NCBI GenBank assembly: GCA_050300015.1
Contig: JBNKWZ010000006.1
Coordinates: 1-64,000, forward strand
Origin: CAYZQH01 sp050300015
GTDB lineage: Bacteria; Pseudomonadota; Gammaproteobacteria; Pseudomonadales; Cellvibrionaceae
Direction of reading: 5' to 3'
DNA length: 64,000 bases
In this document: one piece after another, positions 1 to 8,620 of the stretch
Position numbering within the stretch: position 1 is the first letter of the stretch
How the letters are laid out: each line of letters opens with the position of its first letter
Position numbers and translations under genes: made by a program
The notes under the pieces: generated by a model
Databases searched by the model: none
The model's input: only the letters and a program-made list of their open reading frames with translations
What the model was told of the DNA's origin: nothing

Positions 1-316
1 CCAGGTGCTGTGTAAGCCAGGCACCATTAAGCCACACACCAAGTTTGAGTCAGAAGTGTACGTGTTGAGCAAAGAGGAAGGCGGTCGTCATACCCCATTC
101 TTCAAAGGCTACCGTCCACAGTTTTACTTCCGTACCACAGACGTGACAGGTGCTTGTGAGTTGCCAGAAGGCGTAGAGATGGTAATGCCTGGCGACAACG
201 TGCAAATGGTTGTGACCTTGATTGCACCAATCGCGATGGAAGAAGGTCTACGCTTTGCGATTCGCGAAGGTGGACGTACCGTTGGTGCGGGCGTGGTAGC
301 CAAAATTATCGAGTAA
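1..316 (+). CDS. tuf: Elongation factor Tu, C-terminal part (5' end outside window)
   Basis: EF-Tu delivers aminoacyl-tRNA to the ribosomal A site as a GTP complex. Only the last ~104 codons are present; the reading frame enters at base 2, so the apparent GTG at 5 is an internal valine. The conserved domain 3 signature GGRHTPFFKGYRPQFYFRTT is complete and the protein ends in GAGVVAKIIE, as EF-Tu does. A strong hairpin terminator follows within 90 bases, so this transcript (presumably the str operon) probably ends here. The GTPase domain lies outside the window. Confidence 0.97.
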   Translation, partial: QVLCKPGTIKPHTKFESEVYVLSKEEGGRHTPFFKGYRPQFYFRTTDVTGACELPEGVEMVMPGDNVQMVVTLIAPIAMEEGLRFAIREGGRTVGAGVVAKIIE

Positions 317-381
317 TTGATACCGAAGCCAATAGGTGGATGTTCAAGTCCACCTGAGCGGATCCCGATCCATGCCAAATG

Positions 382-404
382 GGCCGCATTTGCGGCCTTT
401 TTTT
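382..404 (+). terminator. Rho-independent terminator after tuf
   Basis: The 7-bp stem GGCCGCA/TGCGGCC with a 2-base loop is followed directly by seven T. It separates tuf from the next EF-G gene, which should therefore have its own promoter. Confidence 0.9.
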
Positions 405-657
405 GTGTCTGAATGAACTTTTAGGTTGAACGGGTGGCCTGCAGTGCCGCCTGCTCAAATTTTTAGGTGCCCCGAGTGGGGCGACGAATGGTAAATCGAG
501 CTGCAATACGCCTGTTCGACTTGATATTGGCGATTGATTGGAAAAAAAGTATTAAATTTGTCGCTTTTCGCGAGATTTTTAGCTGCCAACCACGCGCAAT
601 CCTCAACGACTTTATGTATAGTAGCGCCCAAATTTCACCCGGCAATCAGTGAGTGCT
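405..657 (+). promoter_or_regulatory. Upstream region of the EF-G gene
   Basis: This gene-free region lies between the tuf terminator and the EF-G start. A possible -10 (TATAGT, 617-622) sits about 35 bases before the start, but I see no good -35 at the right spacing. A promoter must lie here if the upstream terminator works. No clear Shine-Dalgarno sequence precedes the EF-G start codon. Confidence 0.25.
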
Positions 658-2748
658 ATGACTGACTTATCCACATATCGAAATATCGGCATCTTCGCGC
701 ACGTTGATGCTGGCAAAACCACCACCACCGAGCGGATCCTTAAGCTCACCGGTAAAATTCATAAGATTGGTGAGGTTCACGAAGGTGAATCCACCACTGA
801 CTTTATGGAACAAGAAGCCGAGCGCGGCATTACCATCCAGTCTGCGGCCGTCAGCTGCTTTTGGAAAGGTCACCGCTTTAACGTGATCGATACCCCAGGC
901 CACGTGGATTTTACCGTGGAAGTGTATCGCTCCCTAAAAGTGCTGGATGGCGGTATCGGTGTATTTTGTGGCTCCGGCGGTGTGGAGCCGCAATCGGAAA
1001 CCAACTGGCGCTACGCAAACGATTCCAAAGTCTCTCGTTTGATCTTTGTGAACAAGCTTGACCGGGTGGGCGCAGACTTTTTGCGCGTCACCGAGCAGGT
1101 GAAAAAGGTGTTGGCTGCTAAGCCCTTGATTATGACTTTGCCGATCGGTCGCGAGGACACCTTCGTGGGTGTGGTAGACCTGTTAACCCAAAAAGCCTAT
1201 GTTTGGGATGAATCTGGTCAGCCAGAGAACTATGAAGTTAAAGACATCCCTGAGGACATGGTTGATCAGGTTGAACAATATCGTGCCGAGCTGATTGAAA
1301 CAGCCGTTGAAATGGACGATGACGTGATGATGGCTTATATGGAAGGTGAAGAGCCTTCCATTGAAGATATTAAGCGTTGCATCCGTAAAGGTACCCTTGA
1401 ATTGACCTTCTTCCCGACATTTTGTGGTTCGGCGTTTAAGAACAAGGGTATGCAGTTGTTGTTGGATGCGGTGGTAGACTACTTGCCAACGCCTACCGAG
1501 GTGAATCCCCAGCCGTTGACGGACGAGGAAGGTAATCCCACAGGTCAACACGCGATTGTGTCTGAAGAAGAGCCGTTTCGGGCATTGGCATTCAAAATTA
1601 TGGATGACCGCTTTGGTGCACTCACCTTCTGCCGTATTTACTCTGGCAAGCTCAATAAGGGCGACACCATATTAAATTCTTTTACAGGCAAAACCGAACG
1701 GGTTGGCCGTATGGTGGAGATGCAAGCAGATGAGCGCAATGAACTCACATCTGCAACTGCGGGTGACATTATCGCGATTGTGGGTATGAAGAATGTGCAA
1801 ACAGGTCACACCCTGTGTGACCCGAAAAACCCCTGTACGCTTGAAGCCATGGTCTTTCCTGAGCCTGTGATCTCTATCGCGGTGACACCAAAAGATAAAG
1901 GGTCTACTGAGAAAATGGGTGTTGCCATCGGCAAAATGGTGGCTGAAGATCCAACTTTCCGTGTGGAAACTGATATCGACTCCGGTGAAACCATTCTGAA
2001 AGGGATGGGTGAGCTCCACTTGGATATTAAAGTGGATATCTTAAAGCGCACATACGGTGTTGAGTTGGAAGTGGGGCAGCCTCAGGTGGCCTACCGCGAA
2101 ACCATCACTCAAAAGATCGAAGACAGCTATACCCACAAGAAGCAATCGGGTGGTTCTGGTCAGTTCGGTAAAATCGACTATACCATCGAACCCGGTGAGC
2201 CCAACTCTGGTTTCACCTTTACGCAATCGGTTGTGGGTGGGAACGTGCCAAAAGAGTTCTTCCCTGCCATTGAGAAGGGCTTTGCAGGCATGATGGACAC
2301 CGGTCCTTTGGCGGGCTTCCCAGTATTGGATGTGGTCATCAACCTACATGACGGTGCGTACCATGCGGTGGATTCCTCGGCTATTGCATTCGAGATTGCC
2401 GCTAAGGGTGCTTTCCGTCAGTCCATGCCAAAAGCCGGGCCGCAATTGCTTGAGCCTGTGATGAAGGTGGATGTGTACAGTCCAGAAGACCACGTGGGCG
2501 ATGTGATCGGTGATTTGAACCGACGTCGAGGCATGATCTCGGGGCAGGAGCCCACTGGCACAGGTGTGCGCATCAAGGCAGACGTTCCGCTTGCCGAGAT
2601 GTTTGGTTATATCAGTACCCTGCGCACTATGACGTCTGGTCGCGGCCAATTCTCCATGGAGTTCTCGCATTATTCCGCGTGCCCGGCCAATGTTGCAGAG
2701 ACTGTGATTGCGAAAGCAAAAGAGCGTAAGGCTGCGCAATCTAAGTAG
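658..2748 (+). CDS. fusA: Elongation factor G, FusA2/EF-G2-like
   Basis: EF-G is a ribosomal GTPase for translocation and, with RRF, ribosome recycling. The G1 loop AHVDAGKT is at residues 14-21, followed by RGIT, DTPGH and NKLD motifs; domains II-V follow, and the length of 696 aa fits. The start MTDLSTYRNIGIFAHVDAGK is chosen over a GTG at 649 because FusA2-type proteins, as I remember them, begin this way. Several stretches (KLTGKIHKIGEVHEGES, CFWKGHRFNVIDTPG, VEVYRSLKVLDGGIGVF) resemble the second EF-G of gammaproteobacteria more than the usual str-operon FusA. It sits where rpsJ would normally follow tuf, after a terminator. The FusA2 assignment is from memory of family sequences; a tree would settle it. 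Confidence 0.95.
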   Translation: MTDLSTYRNIGIFAHVDAGKTTTTERILKLTGKIHKIGEVHEGESTTDFMEQEAERGITIQSAAVSCFWKGHRFNVIDTPGHVDFTVEVYRSLKVLDGGIGVFCGSGGVEPQSETNWRYANDSKVSRLIFVNKLDRVGADFLRVTEQVKKVLAAKPLIMTLPIGREDTFVGVVDLLTQKAYVWDESGQPENYEVKDIPEDMVDQVEQYRAELIETAVEMDDDVMMAYMEGEEPSIEDIKRCIRKGTLELTFFPTFCGSAFKNKGMQLLLDAVVDYLPTPTEVNPQPLTDEEGNPTGQHAIVSEEEPFRALAFKIMDDRFGALTFCRIYSGKLNKGDTILNSFTGKTERVGRMVEMQADERNELTSATAGDIIAIVGMKNVQTGHTLCDPKNPCTLEAMVFPEPVISIAVTPKDKGSTEKMGVAIGKMVAEDPTFRVETDIDSGETILKGMGELHLDIKVDILKRTYGVELEVGQPQVAYRETITQKIEDSYTHKKQSGGSGQFGKIDYTIEPGEPNSGFTFTQSVVGGNVPKEFFPAIEKGFAGMMDTGPLAGFPVLDVVINLHDGAYHAVDSSAIAFEIAAKGAFRQSMPKAGPQLLEPVMKVDVYSPEDHVGDVIGDLNRRRGMISGQEPTGTGVRIKADVPLAEMFGYISTLRTMTSGRGQFSMEFSHYSACPANVAETVIAKAKERKAAQSK

Positions 2749-2844
2749 CCGTTTGACAGCTGTCTGCGCGCGTCTACGGGGACTCCTCTTTGGGTAACCT
2801 GTTAGTGCGCTGAGCTTTATAGGAAGTATAGCGCGCTGCTCTTG

Positions 2845-2874
2845 AAGGCCCTGCGATTGACGTGGGGCTTTTTT
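2845..2874 (+). terminator. Probable terminator after EF-G gene
   Basis: A stem AAGGCCC/GGGCTTT (one G-T pair, long loop) ends in a run of six T about 100 bases after the EF-G stop. The stem is short and the loop large, so it is weaker than the tuf terminator. Confidence 0.45.
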
Positions 2875-3003
2875 GTGGTTGCACTTTGGGTGCAGGTTGT
2901 ACGCGCAGCCGAGGTTTTACGCCGAGAGGTGGGGTAGCTGATGTTATTAGGGCTCGGTGTGCCCAGTAATTCAAAAAAACACTGAAATATATGGCGGTAA
3001 GTG

Positions 3004-3032
3004 TTGACACCCCTAGTGGTCGACATTAGAAT
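3004..3032 (+). promoter_or_regulatory. S10 operon promoter (sigma-70 type)
   Basis: TTGACA (3004-3009), a 17-base spacer and TAGAAT (3027-3032) form a near-consensus sigma-70 promoter about 75 bases before rpsJ. The short leader contains a GGCCG/CGGCC hairpin. In E. coli, L4 represses this operon through its leader; whether that holds for this shorter leader is not visible. Confidence 0.8.
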
Positions 3033-3107
3033 TGCGCCTCCATTTTTGGCCGGTTCCGTGTGCGAGCGGCCATGAGTTCTTTAAAAACAACTGGAGTATT
3101 GGTTCAC

Positions 3108-3419
3108 ATGCAGAATCAACGCATTCGAATCCGTTTGAAAGCCTTCGATCACCGTTTGATCGATGCTTCAACGCAAGAGATTGTGGAGACTGCAAAGAGA
3201 ACGGGCGCCCAAGTGCGTGGCCCTATCCCTTTGCCCACAAGAAAAGAGCGGTTTACGGTATTGATCTCTCCGCACGTTAACAAAGACGCGCGCGATCAAT
3301 ATGAAATTCGGACTCATAAACGTCTGCTGGACATTGTTGAGCCAACCGAGAAAACCGTGGATGCACTCATGAAGCTAGATTTAGCTGCGGGTGTTGAAGT
3401 TCAAATTAGTCTCGGCTAA
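3108..3419 (+). CDS. rpsJ: 30S ribosomal protein S10 (uS10)
   Basis: S10 is part of the small-subunit head and also the NusE antitermination factor that binds NusB. The protein (103 aa) begins MQNQRIRIRLKAFDHRLID, the standard S10 start, and contains GPIPLPTRKERFTVLISPHVNKDAR. The ATG at 3108 is preceded by GGAG at suitable distance; the longer frame from 3060 is not used. It is the first gene of the S10 operon, behind a strong promoter. Confidence 0.98.
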   Translation: MQNQRIRIRLKAFDHRLIDASTQEIVETAKRTGAQVRGPIPLPTRKERFTVLISPHVNKDARDQYEIRTHKRLLDIVEPTEKTVDALMKLDLAAGVEVQISLG

Positions 3420-3520
3420 GTACTCCTTGCCGACCTGTATCAACTGATATTGGGAAGTGTAACGCTCTGAAATGGGCGGCCATAGCGGGTTAAAGCCCCG
3501 TACACTGAGAGGTTATAAAA

Positions 3521-4165
3521 ATGACGATAGGTATAGTCGGCCGCAAAAGCGGCATGACGCGAATTTTTACACAAGATGGACAATCCATTCCTGTTACTGT
3601 GATTGAGGCTGAGCCTAATCGCATCACTCAGGTTAAGAATGTAGAAACCGACGGTTACAATGCAGTGCAAGTAACCGTAGGGTCTCGTCGAGCCTCCCGT
3701 GTGAGCCAACCCCAAAAAGGCCATTTCGAAAAAGCGCAAACCGAAGCCGGTTCCGGACTTTGGGAGTTGCGCAACGACGTTGAAGAAGCCTTTGAGGTTG
3801 GTGGTCAAATCACTGTTGAAGCTTTTGAAGCCGGGCAAATTATTGATGTTACCGGTGAGTCAAAAGGTAAAGGCTTTGCAGGCGTTGTAAAACGTTGGAA
3901 CTTCAGAATGCAAGATGCCACTCACGGTAACTCTTTGTCGCATCGTGCGCCTGGGTCAATTGGTCAATGCCAAACGCCAGGCCGCGTGGTGAAAGGCAAG
4001 AAAATGGCGGGCCATTTGGGAGCTGCACGCGTAACGGTGCAAAACCTAGAGGTGGTTCGGGTAGATGTGGAGCGCAATTTACTCTTAGTAAAAGGTGCTA
4101 TTCCTGGTGCTCCAGGCGGAAACGTTATCGTGCGACCCGCTGTTAAAGCAAAAAATAACGGTTAA
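3521..4165 (+). CDS. rplC: 50S ribosomal protein L3 (uL3)
   Basis: L3 is an early-assembly large-subunit protein whose central loop reaches toward the peptidyl transferase centre. At 214 aa it is full length. It begins MTIGIVGRKSGMTRIF and holds the conserved loop GNSLSHRAPGSIGQCQTPG. A GAGAGG ribosome-binding site precedes the ATG. The 101-base gap to rpsJ has no terminator, so the two are co-transcribed. Confidence 0.98.
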   Translation: MTIGIVGRKSGMTRIFTQDGQSIPVTVIEAEPNRITQVKNVETDGYNAVQVTVGSRRASRVSQPQKGHFEKAQTEAGSGLWELRNDVEEAFEVGGQITVEAFEAGQIIDVTGESKGKGFAGVVKRWNFRMQDATHGNSLSHRAPGSIGQCQTPGRVVKGKKMAGHLGAARVTVQNLEVVRVDVERNLLLVKGAIPGAPGGNVIVRPAVKAKNNG

Positions 4166-4180
4166 TTCGAGGGGTCGAGT

Positions 4181-4795
4181 ATGGAATTAAATATTGCCAC
4201 TCCCGAAGGTAGCAAGGGTACGGTAACCGTATCTGAGCAAACGTTTGGTAGAGAATTCAATCAAGACTTAGTGCATCAAGCGGTGGTGGCCTATATGGCT
4301 GGCGCGCGCCAGGGTACTAAGGCTCAAAAAACACGTTCAGAAGTGTCTGGTGGCGGTAAGAAGCCATGGCGTCAAAAGGGCACTGGTCGTGCGCGTGCAG
4401 GCACCATCCGAAGCCCAATTTGGCGCTCTGGTGGTGTGACGTTTGCAGCTAAGCCTCGTGACCACCAGCAAAAGCTGAACAAAAAAATGTATCGCGCCGC
4501 GTTGCGTTGCATATTGTCGGAGTTGACACGTCAAGAGCGTTTGATCGTTGTAGACGACTTTAATTTAGAGGCGCCGAAAACGAAGTCATTGGTTCAAAAG
4601 TTGGGCCAATTTCAATTAGATGACGTGCTGATCGTCACCGAAGAGCTAAATGAAAGCTTGTACTTGGCATCGCGTAATTTGCACAAGGTTGACGTGCGTG
4701 ATGTGCAAGGTGTTGACCCGGTGAGCTTGATCCGCTTTGAAAAAGTGGTGGTGACTGTGCCTGCATTGGCAAAACTTGAGGAGGCTCTAGCATGA
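4181..4795 (+). CDS. rplD: 50S ribosomal protein L4 (uL4)
   Basis: L4 lines the peptide exit tunnel and, in E. coli, represses the S10 operon. The 204-aa protein carries the tunnel-loop signature QGTKAQKTRSEVSGGGKKPW followed by RQKGTGRARAGTIRSPIWRSGG. GAGGGG just upstream serves as ribosome-binding site. Its last codons overlap the rplW start, which suggests translational coupling. Confidence 0.98.
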   Translation: MELNIATPEGSKGTVTVSEQTFGREFNQDLVHQAVVAYMAGARQGTKAQKTRSEVSGGGKKPWRQKGTGRARAGTIRSPIWRSGGVTFAAKPRDHQQKLNKKMYRAALRCILSELTRQERLIVVDDFNLEAPKTKSLVQKLGQFQLDDVLIVTEELNESLYLASRNLHKVDVRDVQGVDPVSLIRFEKVVVTVPALAKLEEALA

Positions 4796-5091
4796 TGAAA
4801 CAAGAGCGTCTGTACAAAATACTGTTGGGTCCTGTGGTGTCTGAGAAGGCGGCTGTACTGGGTGAATCCTCTCAGCAAGTGGTTTTCAAAGTGGCGAAAG
4901 ATGCCCTTAAGCCTGAAATTAAAGAAGCTGTTGAAACCTTGTTTGACGTCAAAGTAAAGCAGGTTCGAGTGTTGACAACAAAAGGTAAATCTAAGCGCAC
5001 GCGCCATGGTCTCGGCCAACGCAGCGATTGGAAAAAAGCCTATGTTCGTCTAGAGCAGGGTCAAGATCTTGACTTTGCGTTTGGTGAATAA
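4792..5091 (+). CDS. rplW: 50S ribosomal protein L23 (uL23)
   Basis: L23 sits at the tunnel exit and docks trigger factor and SRP. It is 99 aa, the family's usual length, starting MMKQERLYKILLGPVVSEKA, with the VKVKQVRVLTTKGKSKR segment near the C-terminus. The start codon overlaps the rplD stop (ATGA arrangement). Its GAGG ribosome-binding site lies inside rplD. Confidence 0.98.
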   Translation: MMKQERLYKILLGPVVSEKAAVLGESSQQVVFKVAKDALKPEIKEAVETLFDVKVKQVRVLTTKGKSKRTRHGLGQRSDWKKAYVRLEQGQDLDFAFGE

Positions 5092-5104
5092 GGAGCGCAT
5101 GTAA

Positions 5105-5929
5105 ATGGCTATCGTAAAAAGAAAACCAACCTCTGCAGGACGTCGTTTTGTTGTCTCCGTGGTGAGCACCGATCTTCATAAAGGTGAGCCTCATGCGCCA
5201 TTGCTGGACAAAAAGTCCAAAAATGGCGGTCGTAACAACAAGGGTCGCATTACCACACGTCATGTGGGTGGTGGGCACAAGCAGCATTATCGTATTGTTG
5301 ATTTTAAACGCAATAAAGACGGTATACCTGGAAAAGTAGAGCGTTTGGAATATGATCCAAATCGCACTGCACACATTGCATTGATTTGCTACGCCGACGG
5401 TGAGCGTCGTTACGTGATCGCGCCAAAAGGTTTGGTGGCTGGCGATAAAATTGAGTCTGGAGATGCAGCGGCAATTAAAGTGGGTAACTCGTTACCTTTG
5501 CGCAACATCCCACTGGGTTCGGTGGTTCACTGTGTTGAACTGAAGCCCGGTAAAGGTGCGCAAGTAGCCCGCTCTGCTGGAGCATCAGTTCAGTTGGTGG
5601 CACGTGAAGGTTCTTACGCCACTATTCGCTTGCGCAGCGGTGAGACGCGTAAAGTGTTGGCTGATTGCCGTGCGACTATCGGTGAGGTTTCCAATAGCGA
5701 GCACAGTTTGCGCTCATTGGGTAAGGCTGGTGCAACGCGCTGGCGTGGTGTTCGACCTACCGTACGCGGTGTGGCCATGAACCCCGTCGATCACCCGCAT
5801 GGTGGTGGTGAAGGCCGTACCTCTGGTGGTCGTCATCCTGTTTCACCTTGGGGTGTGCCGACCAAAGGCTACAAAACCCGTAGCAATAAACGTACGGACA
5901 AATTGATTGTTCGTCACCGTAACAAATAA
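5105..5929 (+). CDS. rplB: 50S ribosomal protein L2 (uL2)
   Basis: L2 is needed for subunit association and the peptidyl transferase centre. The protein is 274 aa. The C-terminal NPVDHPHGGGEGRTSGGRHP segment, containing the functionally important histidine of E. coli L2 (His229), is intact. The N-terminus MAIVKRKPTSAGRRFVV is standard. AAGGAG lies 9-14 bases before the ATG. Confidence 0.98.
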   Translation: MAIVKRKPTSAGRRFVVSVVSTDLHKGEPHAPLLDKKSKNGGRNNKGRITTRHVGGGHKQHYRIVDFKRNKDGIPGKVERLEYDPNRTAHIALICYADGERRYVIAPKGLVAGDKIESGDAAAIKVGNSLPLRNIPLGSVVHCVELKPGKGAQVARSAGASVQLVAREGSYATIRLRSGETRKVLADCRATIGEVSNSEHSLRSLGKAGATRWRGVRPTVRGVAMNPVDHPHGGGEGRTSGGRHPVSPWGVPTKGYKTRSNKRTDKLIVRHRNK

Positions 5930-5981
5930 GCGACCAGACTGTTGACGCGATGTATTTCGCGAATTAAGTGAGGAAATTAAA

Positions 5982-6257
5982 GTGCCACGTTCGTTAAAAA
6001 AAGGCCCGTTCATTGATCATCACCTATTGAAGAAGGTGGATGTGGCTGTTGAAAAAAATGATCGTCGTCCCATTAAAACATGGTCGCGTCGTTCAATGAT
6101 TTCTCCGGAAATGGTGGGCTTGACCATCGCGGTGCACAATGGGCGTCAGCATGTGCCGGTGCTTGTCAACGAGGAGATGGTCGGCCATAAACTTGGTGAG
6201 TTTGCTGCAACCCGCACCTACCGCGGTCATGTGGCGGATAAGAAAGCGAAGCGCTAA
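5982..6257 (+). CDS. rpsS: 30S ribosomal protein S19 (uS19)
   Basis: S19 is in the head of the small subunit near S13 and contacts the B1 bridge region. It is 91 aa, starting MPRSLKKGPFIDHHLLKKV, with the conserved TWSRRSMI and GHKLGEFAATRTYRGH. The start is GTG at 5982, as the conserved N-terminus demands, with AGGA upstream. Confidence 0.98.
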   Translation: MPRSLKKGPFIDHHLLKKVDVAVEKNDRRPIKTWSRRSMISPEMVGLTIAVHNGRQHVPVLVNEEMVGHKLGEFAATRTYRGHVADKKAKR

Positions 6258-6283
6258 GCGCATAGTTCCACGAGGTTATAACG

Positions 6284-6616
6284 ATGGAAGTAGCAGCAAA
6301 ACTAAAAGGCGCCGGTTTATCCGCGCAAAAAGCGCGTTTGGTCGCAGACCAAATTCGCGGCAAAGCAGTAGAAGAAGCTTTAGATATTTTAAACTTTAGC
6401 ACCAAAAAAGGTGCGGCCGTCATTAAGAAAGTGCTCGAGTCTGCTATTGCAAACGCCGAACACAATGAAGGTGCTGATGTTGACGAGTTGACAGTGTCAA
6501 CTATCTTCGTCGACGAAGGTGTGACCATGAAGCGTATCCGTCCGCGTGCCAAAGGCCGCGCAGACCGCATCTTCAAGCGCACCTGTCATATTACAGTTAA
6601 AGTAGCCGATCAATAA
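6284..6616 (+). CDS. rplV: 50S ribosomal protein L22 (uL22)
   Basis: L22 has a long hairpin that, with L4, forms the exit-tunnel constriction. It is 110 aa, begins MEVAAKLKGAGLSAQKARLV, and contains the hairpin sequence VDEGVTMKRIRPRAKGRADR. GAGG precedes the ATG. It lies between rpsS and rpsC with short gaps and no terminators. Confidence 0.98.
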   Translation: MEVAAKLKGAGLSAQKARLVADQIRGKAVEEALDILNFSTKKGAAVIKKVLESAIANAEHNEGADVDELTVSTIFVDEGVTMKRIRPRAKGRADRIFKRTCHITVKVADQ

Positions 6617-6629
6617 GAGAGCGGACGTT

Positions 6630-7304
6630 ATGGGTCAAAAAGTACATCCGACAGGAATTCGTCTTGGTATTGTTAAAAAACATACCTCTACCTGGTATGC
6701 CAGTAAAGGCGATTATGCAGACAAGCTCTTCGAGGACATGAAAGTTCGCGAATTCATTCGTAAGCAGTTGGCGAACGCGTCAGTGAGTCGAGTGGATATC
6801 GAGCGTCCCGCTAACACCGCTAAAGTAACAATTCACACGGCTCGTCCGGGTATTGTGATTGGTAAAAAAGGTGAAGATGTTGAGCGTTTGCGTGCTGCCA
6901 TTAGCAAGCGTATGGGTGTACCTGTACACATCAACATTGAAGAGATTCGCAAGCCGGATCTTGATGCGGAGTTGGCAGCACAAAGTGTTGCACAGCAACT
7001 CGAACGACGTGTGATGTTTCGTCGTGCCATGAAACGTGCGGTGCAAAATGCCATGCGTCAAGGTGCTGAAGGCGTCAAGATTCAAGTGGGCGGTCGTTTG
7101 GGCGGTGCTGAAATTGCGCGTAGCGAATGGTATCGCGAAGGCCGTGTGCCGCTTCATACCTTGCGTGCCGATATCGACTACGCCACGGCGGAAGCATCTA
7201 CAACTTACGGCATCATCGGCGTAAAAGTGTGGATCTTCAAAGGTGAAATCATTGGTGGCATCGAAGAAGTCGAAGCCAACCTCAAGAAAAAAAGCGCTAA
7301 GTAA
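6630..7304 (+). CDS. rpsC: 30S ribosomal protein S3 (uS3)
   Basis: S3 lies at the mRNA entry site and contributes helicase activity with S4 and S5. At 224 aa it shows the N-terminal MGQKVHPTGIRLGI, a KH domain with the GKKG loop (GIVIGKKGEDVERLR), and the C-terminal GRLGGAEIARSEWYREGRVP segment. It is followed by rplP after 12 bases. Confidence 0.98.
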   Translation: MGQKVHPTGIRLGIVKKHTSTWYASKGDYADKLFEDMKVREFIRKQLANASVSRVDIERPANTAKVTIHTARPGIVIGKKGEDVERLRAAISKRMGVPVHINIEEIRKPDLDAELAAQSVAQQLERRVMFRRAMKRAVQNAMRQGAEGVKIQVGGRLGGAEIARSEWYREGRVPLHTLRADIDYATAEASTTYGIIGVKVWIFKGEIIGGIEEVEANLKKKSAK

Positions 7305-7316
7305 GGGGTACGCAAC

Positions 7317-7730
7317 ATGTTGCAGCCAAAGCGTACAAAGTTTCGCAAGCAAATGAAAGGCCGCAATCGCGGTCTGGCACAGCGCGGCTCCAAAGTGAGC
7401 TTCGGTGAGTACGGTTTAAAAGCAGTCGCTCGTGGGCGTATTACAGCCCGCCAAATCGAAGCGGCTCGTCGAGCCATGACGCGTCACGTTAAACGTGGCG
7501 GTAAAATCTGGATTCGAGTGTTTCCAGATAAGCCCATTACACAAAAGCCCTTGGAAGTTCGCCAAGGTAAAGGTAAGGGTAATGTGGAATACTGGGTGGC
7601 ACAGATACAACCCGGTAAGGTGTTATACGAAATGGAAGGTGTAGGTGAGGATTTGGCTCGTGAAGCGTTCGAGCTGGCCGCCGCAAAACTTCCGATTCAA
7701 ACAACTTTTGTTAAGCGTACGGTGATGTAA
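7317..7730 (+). CDS. rplP: 50S ribosomal protein L16 (uL16)
   Basis: L16 shapes the A-site tRNA binding region of the large subunit. It is 137 aa, begins MLQPKRTKFRKQMKGRNRG, and carries the conserved RVFPDKPITQKPLEVRQGKG loop that holds the arginine hydroxylated in E. coli L16. The stop codon shares a base with the rpmC start (TAATG), a coupled junction. Confidence 0.98.
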   Translation: MLQPKRTKFRKQMKGRNRGLAQRGSKVSFGEYGLKAVARGRITARQIEAARRAMTRHVKRGGKIWIRVFPDKPITQKPLEVRQGKGKGNVEYWVAQIQPGKVLYEMEGVGEDLAREAFELAAAKLPIQTTFVKRTVM

Positions 7731-7921
7731 TGAAAGCCAATGACCTACAAGACAAAACCGTGGAGCAATTGAAAGAAGAGTTGCTGACGCAGTCGCAAAA
7801 TCAATTTAAATTGAAGATGCAGGCTGCTACTGGTCAGCTGACGCAAACACATTTGCTCAAGCAAACACGTAGAGATATCGCACGTATCAAAACCGTGCTG
7901 AACCAAAAGGCAGGTGCATAA
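7730..7921 (+). CDS. rpmC: 50S ribosomal protein L29 (uL29)
   Basis: L29 is a two-helix protein next to L23 at the tunnel exit. It is 63 aa and contains the typical EQLKEELLTQSQNQFKLKMQ helix and TRRDIARIKTVLNQK. The start overlaps the rplP stop, and the next gene begins two bases after its own stop. Confidence 0.98.
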   Translation: MKANDLQDKTVEQLKEELLTQSQNQFKLKMQAATGQLTQTHLLKQTRRDIARIKTVLNQKAGA

Positions 7922-7922
7922 A

Positions 7923-8186
7923 ATGTCTGAAGAGAATTTGGTCCGTACATTAACCGGCAAAGTTGTTAGCAACAAGATGGATAAGTCCATCGTTGTTTTA
8001 ATCGAGCGCCGTGTAAAGCATCCTGTTTATGGCAAATATGTAAGTAAATCTTCAAAGCTGAAAGCACATGATGAAGAAAACACTTGCCAAATTGGTGACA
8101 CCGTAACGATTTCGGAGTCTCGTCCACTTTCTAAGACCAAATCCTGGGCTTTGGTTAAAGTGGTAGAGAAAGCTACCGTTATTTAA
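7923..8186 (+). CDS. rpsQ: 30S ribosomal protein S17 (uS17)
   Basis: S17 is an OB-fold protein that binds 16S rRNA early in assembly. It is 87 aa, with LTGKVVSNKMDKSIVVLIER and HPVYGKYVSKSSKLKAHDE. The ATG at 7923 (MSEENLVRTL) is preferred over GTG at 7914, which lies inside rpmC. It closes the S10 operon proper; rplN follows after 34 bases with no terminator. Confidence 0.97.
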   Translation: MSEENLVRTLTGKVVSNKMDKSIVVLIERRVKHPVYGKYVSKSSKLKAHDEENTCQIGDTVTISESRPLSKTKSWALVKVVEKATVI

Positions 8187-8220
8187 CCGCCACCTCGATT
8201 AGGTTTTTGGAGAAGATACA

Positions 8221-8589
8221 ATGATTCAGGCGCAATCCTATTTGGAAGTGGCAGACAACAGCGGTGCACGTCGAGTGATGTGTATTAAGGTGCTGGGCGG
8301 TTCACATCGTCGCTACGCTGCGGTCGGCGATATTATTAAGGTCACTGTAAAAGAGGCGATTCCTCGCGGTAAAGTTAAAAAAGGGCAAGTTATGAAAGCC
8401 GTCGTCGTACGCACCAAGAAAGGCGTGCGCCGTACAGACGGTTCGTTGATCAAGTTCGATGACAACGCTGCGGTATTGCTCAACAACCAAGATGCCCCTA
8501 TCGGGACTCGTATCTTTGGCCCCGTTACACGTGAGCTTCGTAGTGAAAAATTTATGAAGATTATTTCTTTGGCGCCTGAAGTACTGTAA
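8221..8589 (+). CDS. rplN: 50S ribosomal protein L14 (uL14)
   Basis: L14 sits at the subunit interface and is the binding site of the silencing factor RsfS. It is 122 aa, the family length, starting MIQAQSYLEVADNSGARRVM, with PRGKVKKGQVMKAVVVRTKKG. GGAG lies just upstream. It is the first gene of the spc-type segment; no separate promoter is evident. Confidence 0.98.
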   Translation: MIQAQSYLEVADNSGARRVMCIKVLGGSHRRYAAVGDIIKVTVKEAIPRGKVKKGQVMKAVVVRTKKGVRRTDGSLIKFDDNAAVLLNNQDAPIGTRIFGPVTRELRSEKFMKIISLAPEVL

Positions 8590-8620
8590 CAAGCGCGTCG
8601 GGTTAAGAGGGTTTAGGGTA

